Positions 35,548 through 39,169 of a stretch of DNA of 39,169 nucleotides are shown piece after piece (position 1 is the stretch's first letter; each line of letters begins with the position of its first letter). The notes beneath the pieces were generated by a model that worked only from the letters and a program-made list of their open reading frames with translations, was not told the DNA's origin and searched no databases. Source of the DNA: Verrucomicrobiales bacterium (GTDB lineage Bacteria > Verrucomicrobiota > Verrucomicrobiia > Verrucomicrobiales > DEV007). The DNA lies in NCBI GenBank assembly GCA_002726915.1, contig PBSY01000051.1:1-39169 (forward strand). The letters run 5' to 3'. Made by a program: the position numbers and the translations under genes.

Positions 35548-36819
35548 ATGAGTCCATTAAACATCAATCACTGGATACTGCTTCTCGCGTTCTCAGCCAG
35601 TTCGCTAGGATCCGGAGCAGCGGAGGACATTTTAGAAAATAACTCATCCACCGGGCACTTTCGGGTTTGCTGGAACGGTGATCCAACCGCGGAGGCAACG
35701 ATTGCTTGGACGCAGTTTGAAGGTGCTCCTGGAACTGTTTATTTCGGCACCACTGATCAAGGTCGTCGACATCACCTTTATGAGCTCAAACAAGCAACTC
35801 ACCGGGCAACTGAGTATGACGGAATAATACAGTGTTTCGCCCGACTCGAAGAATTAAAACCGGATACCGATTACTTCTTTTGCATCGAAGATGGGAAAGG
35901 AGTGAGCCCCCGTTTGAAATTCCGAACAGCTCCTGATACGCCGCAGCCGATCACGTTTATATCGGGAGGAGATTCCCGGAATAATCGTGCCGCCCGAATT
36001 GGGGCAAACTTAATTTGCCGCCAGCTAAGGCCACTCTTTGTTGCTTTTACTGGGGATATGATCTCGAGCGATAATGCAAAAGACTGGCGCGCTTGGCTGG
36101 AAGACTGGCAAAAAATGATAGACGATGATGGAAACATCATTCCGATCGTGGCTCACCGTGGAAATCACGAGAGGCGTCCCCTTACGATCTACCATTACTT
36201 TGATACCCCTAAGGACGCCTATTATGCGTTCAGTATCGGGGGTAGTTTATTTCGTTACTACGCGCTAAATTCTGAGATTCCCGCTGACGGGGCGCAGGGG
36301 GAATGGCTCGCGAAAGACCTTAAGGCCAGTCGTGAATCAGTAACGCACTTGGTCGCCGGTTACCACAAACCTATGCGACCCCACGTATCTAAAAAATCAG
36401 AAGGAAAAAACCCGTTTCTCTGGGCAAGAACCTTCTACGAAAACGGCCTGGATCTTGGGATTGAATCAGATTCACATGTGGTGAAGTGGACTCAACCTAT
36501 TAAGCCCGACCCGCAGGGAGATGAGGGCTTCGCTCATGCTCCAAATGATCCTAATGCGACGGTCTTTATTGGGGAAGGTTGCTGGGGCGCTCCTCTTCGT
36601 GACGCAAATGACAAGAAATCCTGGACGGTCGACGCAGCGTCGTTTAACGCGATCGATTGGATCAAGGTTACGTCGGAGGGGATGACTATCAGGACCGTTG
36701 ATGTGGACAAAAGTAGCGGCCTTAAAGCTGTCGAAGAGACATCCTCTTACGCGAGTCCAGAGGGTCTCAGTCTTTGGACTTCGAAACTTGGGGATGAATT
36801 GAAGATTTCAGCTGATTAG
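35548..36819 (+). CDS. Secreted purple-acid-phosphatase-like metallophosphoesterase
   Basis: Calcineurin-like phosphoesterase of 423 aa from ATG 35548 (a TTG at 35515 would precede the signal peptide by 11 residues). A signal peptide ends near residue 25. Residues about 33-128 form a fibronectin-III-like domain, as in plant-type purple acid phosphatases. The catalytic domain shows GGDSR (D142), FTGDM (D170), RGNHE (N206, H207) and GYHKP (H273). The final GHxH motif of the family is SDSH here (D308, H310), so one histidine ligand is replaced by aspartate; GEGCWGAPLR near 350 follows. It probably hydrolyses phosphate esters in the periplasm. The membrane-protein gene follows at once. Confidence 0.9.
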   Translation: MSPLNINHWILLLAFSASSLGSGAAEDILENNSSTGHFRVCWNGDPTAEATIAWTQFEGAPGTVYFGTTDQGRRHHLYELKQATHRATEYDGIIQCFARLEELKPDTDYFFCIEDGKGVSPRLKFRTAPDTPQPITFISGGDSRNNRAARIGANLICRQLRPLFVAFTGDMISSDNAKDWRAWLEDWQKMIDDDGNIIPIVAHRGNHERRPLTIYHYFDTPKDAYYAFSIGGSLFRYYALNSEIPADGAQGEWLAKDLKASRESVTHLVAGYHKPMRPHVSKKSEGKNPFLWARTFYENGLDLGIESDSHVVKWTQPIKPDPQGDEGFAHAPNDPNATVFIGEGCWGAPLRDANDKKSWTVDAASFNAIDWIKVTSEGMTIRTVDVDKSSGLKAVEETSSYASPEGLSLWTSKLGDELKISAD

Positions 36820-36821
36820 GA
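36818..36821 (+). promoter_or_regulatory. Ribosome-binding site for an ATT-initiated gene
   Basis: AGGA overlaps the last two bases of the phosphatase TAG stop and is followed by five nt and then ATT at 36827. The spacing is optimal. No ATG, GTG or TTG lies in this frame until 36962. Confidence 0.45.
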
Positions 36822-36826
36822 CGATC

Positions 36827-37717
36827 ATTCAAGCAAAGAAAAGTCTTAAAGAGCCATTACCAGCGAGAGGTTGGTGGTGGATAGCACTTCAGGTTTGTAC
36901 GAGCGCTTATCTCATTGCTCGGGGTTATCTAACGTGGCGTTGGGACAGCCCTATCCGTGGTTTGGTTTGGAAAGAGGAGTGGTGGTCATCCTCGGTCGAA
37001 ACGGGGGGGGGAAGTCGTTGGAGTGAATTTGCCAATCAATCCGATGCATTTATCACTTCGGGTCTTACCATCACCGGCATTCTGCTGATTGTTCTCGGGG
37101 TTACCCCATGGATGGTTCGCTTTTCGCGTTTCACCAGACTGGTCTGGTTGATGATCCCAGCGACCTTGATTGTTTTTGTTGATGGTTTCGCCCGGTGGGT
37201 TAGCAGCGGATACGAGCTTGGAATGGCGATCGAGCACGTTTTGCAAATAGGCACGCCGATATTGTTTCTTATGGCGTGCCTCCGACCAGAATTCTCCAGA
37301 AGATGGATTCGGGTCGCGTTGATACTTTCGGCGATGACCTTTCTCGGACATGCGCTCTACGCGATCGGATTTTATACCGTGCCCTTGAATTTTAAGATGA
37401 TGACTCAGGGATTGCTGGGGTTGAGTGACAAAGAGACGATCAATCTCCTACTGGTGGCAGGATGGTTAGATATTGGTGCAGCAGTGGGTGTGTTCTTCCT
37501 GGCGACGCGGATCCCCTCTCTAATCTATATGATTTTCTGGGGTGGTGTGACGGCTCTGGCGCGCGTGGCTTCAAATTTTGATAGAAGTGCTGACTTTTCT
37601 GGCTTTGATCCTTGGTTGGTCGAAACTCTGGTGAGAACGCCGCATTGGTTGATCCCTCTGCTCATTATGGTTTTGGTAAAAAGAGGTCACGTCCGAATGG
37701 CCCTCGCGCGGCAGTAG
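36827..37717 (+). CDS. Polytopic membrane protein, probable ATT start
   Basis: Unrecognised integral membrane protein of about 296 aa with six or so hydrophobic helices. Translated from TTG 36962 it would lack a segment that looks genuine: a first helix (GWWWIALQVCTSAYLIARGYL) and WRWDSPIRGLVWKEEWW, which resembles a motif I associate with uncharacterised membrane proteins. This frame is open from 36803 and has no conventional start before 36962; ATT 36827 with AGGA upstream, or CTG 36812, are the options. A G9 tract at 37003-37011 lies inside the coding region. Later helices are at roughly 89-110, 125-145 and beyond. It directly follows the phosphatase and could be translationally coupled. 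No function is assigned. Confidence 0.7.
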   Translation: MQAKKSLKEPLPARGWWWIALQVCTSAYLIARGYLTWRWDSPIRGLVWKEEWWSSSVETGGGSRWSEFANQSDAFITSGLTITGILLIVLGVTPWMVRFSRFTRLVWLMIPATLIVFVDGFARWVSSGYELGMAIEHVLQIGTPILFLMACLRPEFSRRWIRVALILSAMTFLGHALYAIGFYTVPLNFKMMTQGLLGLSDKETINLLLVAGWLDIGAAVGVFFLATRIPSLIYMIFWGGVTALARVASNFDRSADFSGFDPWLVETLVRTPHWLIPLLIMVLVKRGHVRMALARQ

Positions 37718-37993
37718 AGCCTGATGTCGTCGCTGGTAATAATCCCATTATCGTCATCAAAAAAATAGCCGCTGAGATTCTCTCGGGGCTTTTCTTGTTG
37801 CTTCTGCTCAAGGCCATCCACTGGTTAAAGTTATGCTGGGGTTTTGTTGGCCATGGGGCTGCCAAGCGAGATTAAATAAAAAAGAGGCGATCAAGCCAAC
37901 GACATTACTCCTGAGGGTAGTGGCTGCGATCGTCTTGGAATAATGCCACCTTTACCCGGCGTCACTCCCCATCCTTCAAAGAAAGTAGACGCT

Positions 37994-39169
37994 TTATTTG
38001 AGGAGTTTGCGCATGCGCTCTAATTTGCCGTCATAGGGCGGTTCAACGGCGAAGTAGTCTTTGGTGAAACCGCGCTTGGTAACTGCTCTTTCAAATGAAA
38101 ATGTCTCAAAGCCATGCTTACCGCGGTATCGTCCCATCCCGCTTTCGTGAACGCCCCCGAAAGGAAGGTTTAGATTGGTCGCCTGTTTAATTACATCGTT
38201 AAAACAGACAGACCCGGACGGGATTTCTGAAGCCGCTTGTTCAAGGAAATCAGAATTTTTTGAAAAAGCGTAGAGTGCCAACGGAGAGGGTTTTCCTTTT
38301 AGAAAGCTAAACAGTTCCTCCGTGTTCCTATAGGGGACGAGGGGAAGCACTGGACCGAAAATTTCTTCGCTCATGCAGGCACTTTCGGGATCAGCGTTTG
38401 GAACGAGGGTGGGAGACAGATAACGAGCAGTGCGGTTATCGTCTCCGAGGCGGAAGGCATTCTCAGGGATGAGTGAGCTGATGCGCTCAAAGTGGGCGTC
38501 ATTGACGATCCGGGCGAGATCAGGGCTTTGTGGATCTGGGTAGAGCCGAGTGAGGACGATTTTGGCCTGTTCGAGGAAATCGTCATGCAATTCTTCGGCG
38601 ATCAGAACGTAGTCAGGAGCTATGCAAGTCTGTCCGGCATTAAAAAATTTGCCGGAAATAATGCGATTCACAGCAGTTTTCAGGTCCACCTTTGAGTCCA
38701 CGATGCAGGGGCATTTACCTCCCAGCTCCAGTGTGATTGGGGCCAGATGCTTTGCGGCTGCTTCGGCATAAAATCGCCCGACCCGCTCGCTCCCTGTGTA
38801 AAACCAGGTGTCGAATTCCTGCTCAAGCAGCGCTTGGCCGAGGTCAGGGCCGCCTTGGACCACGGTGAAGTGCCCTGGATCGAAAGAGGACGAGACTATT
38901 TGCCCCATGATTCGCGCTGTTTCCGGCGCCATTTCGGAAGGTTTTAGCAGGACGGTATTGCCCGCTCCAATCGCTGAGATGGCAGGAGCGAAAGCCAATT
39001 GGAGGGGATAATTCCAAGCAGAAGTTATCAGGGCCGTCCCTAGAGGTTCCCTTCTGATCTCACTTCGCGCCGGAAGGAAGTAAAATGGATTTCCTGCCCG
39101 CCTCGGCTCGGCCCATTTTTTTAGCTTTTTCCGGTAAAGTCGAACCTCAGAAATGAGAAAATACACTTC
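37994..39169 (-). CDS. Class-3-like aldehyde dehydrogenase, 5'-truncated by window edge
   Basis: NAD(P)-dependent aldehyde oxidation. The frame is open to the right edge (the first in-frame codon is GAA, before a GTG that is not a start), so roughly 60-70 N-terminal residues lie outside. Visible motifs: SAWNYPLQLAFAPAI with the catalytic-site asparagine, GNTVLLKPSE for cofactor binding, FYTGSERVG, the general base in TLELGGKCP, the nucleophile in NAGQTCIAPDY, EEIFGPVLPLV, and LPFGGVHESGMGRY. The C-terminal pattern fits class 3 enzymes (AlkH, coniferyl- or fatty-aldehyde dehydrogenases). Substrate not determined. A 276-nt gap with no convincing gene separates it from the convergent membrane-protein gene. 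Confidence 0.95.
   Translation of the reverse strand, partial: EVYFLISEVRLYRKKLKKWAEPRRAGNPFYFLPARSEIRREPLGTALITSAWNYPLQLAFAPAISAIGAGNTVLLKPSEMAPETARIMGQIVSSSFDPGHFTVVQGGPDLGQALLEQEFDTWFYTGSERVGRFYAEAAAKHLAPITLELGGKCPCIVDSKVDLKTAVNRIISGKFFNAGQTCIAPDYVLIAEELHDDFLEQAKIVLTRLYPDPQSPDLARIVNDAHFERISSLIPENAFRLGDDNRTARYLSPTLVPNADPESACMSEEIFGPVLPLVPYRNTEELFSFLKGKPSPLALYAFSKNSDFLEQAASEIPSGSVCFNDVIKQATNLNLPFGGVHESGMGRYRGKHGFETFSFERAVTKRGFTKDYFAVEPPYDGKLERMRKLLK

Noticed and set aside
37612..37875. Possible small gene with a hydrophobic stretch after the membrane protein
   Set aside because: Its first third overlaps the membrane-protein gene in another frame, there is no Shine-Dalgarno, and an equally open frame exists on the other strand.

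Overview
The window reads as ordinary bacterial chromosome of moderate GC. It probably comes from the Verrucomicrobiota, perhaps a marine Opitutia-type lineage. This is inferred from the mix of many secreted sulfatases, a membrane PIN/TRAM protein, a histidine kinase with an OB-fold-like repeat sensor, and a DnaE with a long C-terminal tail; no marker gene here proves it. No phage, insertion sequence, CRISPR array or plasmid function was seen. Both ends cut a gene: dnaE on the left and an aldehyde dehydrogenase on the right.

Positions 1-16100 are mostly housekeeping. They hold dnaE, an N-acetylmuramoyl-L-alanine amidase, valS with a strongly structured leader, a short-chain dehydrogenase-like protein lacking the usual catalytic pair, a GtrB/ArnC-like glycosyltransferase, trpC, tRNA-Gly(GCC) with a terminator, prmA and a YacL-like PIN/TRAM protein. 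A Tat-exported TIM-barrel protein follows, then a translationally coupled NarL-type regulator and histidine kinase.

Positions 16100-26300 form a carbohydrate-oriented block: a two-module beta-helix protein, a seven-repeat FG-GAP/VCBS propeller and four secreted sulfatases. One sulfatase is fused to an N-terminal jelly-roll domain. It and its tail-to-tail neighbour carry GKWQL where sulfatases usually have GKWHL. A fifth, iduronate-2-sulfatase-like enzyme lies at 34-35.4 kb. The set fits degradation of a sulfated polysaccharide outside the cytoplasm. No SusC/SusD pair, transporter or formylglycine-generating enzyme is present, so maturation and uptake must be encoded elsewhere.

Positions 26300-32980 run mainly on the minus strand: lemA, argG with a clear terminator, nth with unusual cysteine spacing, a 3D-domain lipoprotein and comEC. 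tRNA-Gly(UCC) lies divergent to comEC. The remainder holds an unrecognised secreted protein starting 16 nt after that tRNA, the fifth sulfatase, a purple-acid-phosphatase-like enzyme, and a polytopic membrane protein that appears to start on a rare ATT codon and contains a G9 tract.

No complete new defence or mobile system is evident. The most unusual items are the valS leader with competing hairpins, the GKWQL sulfatase pair, the likely ATT start, the Nth cysteine spacing, and several convergent gene pairs whose ends abut or overlap.
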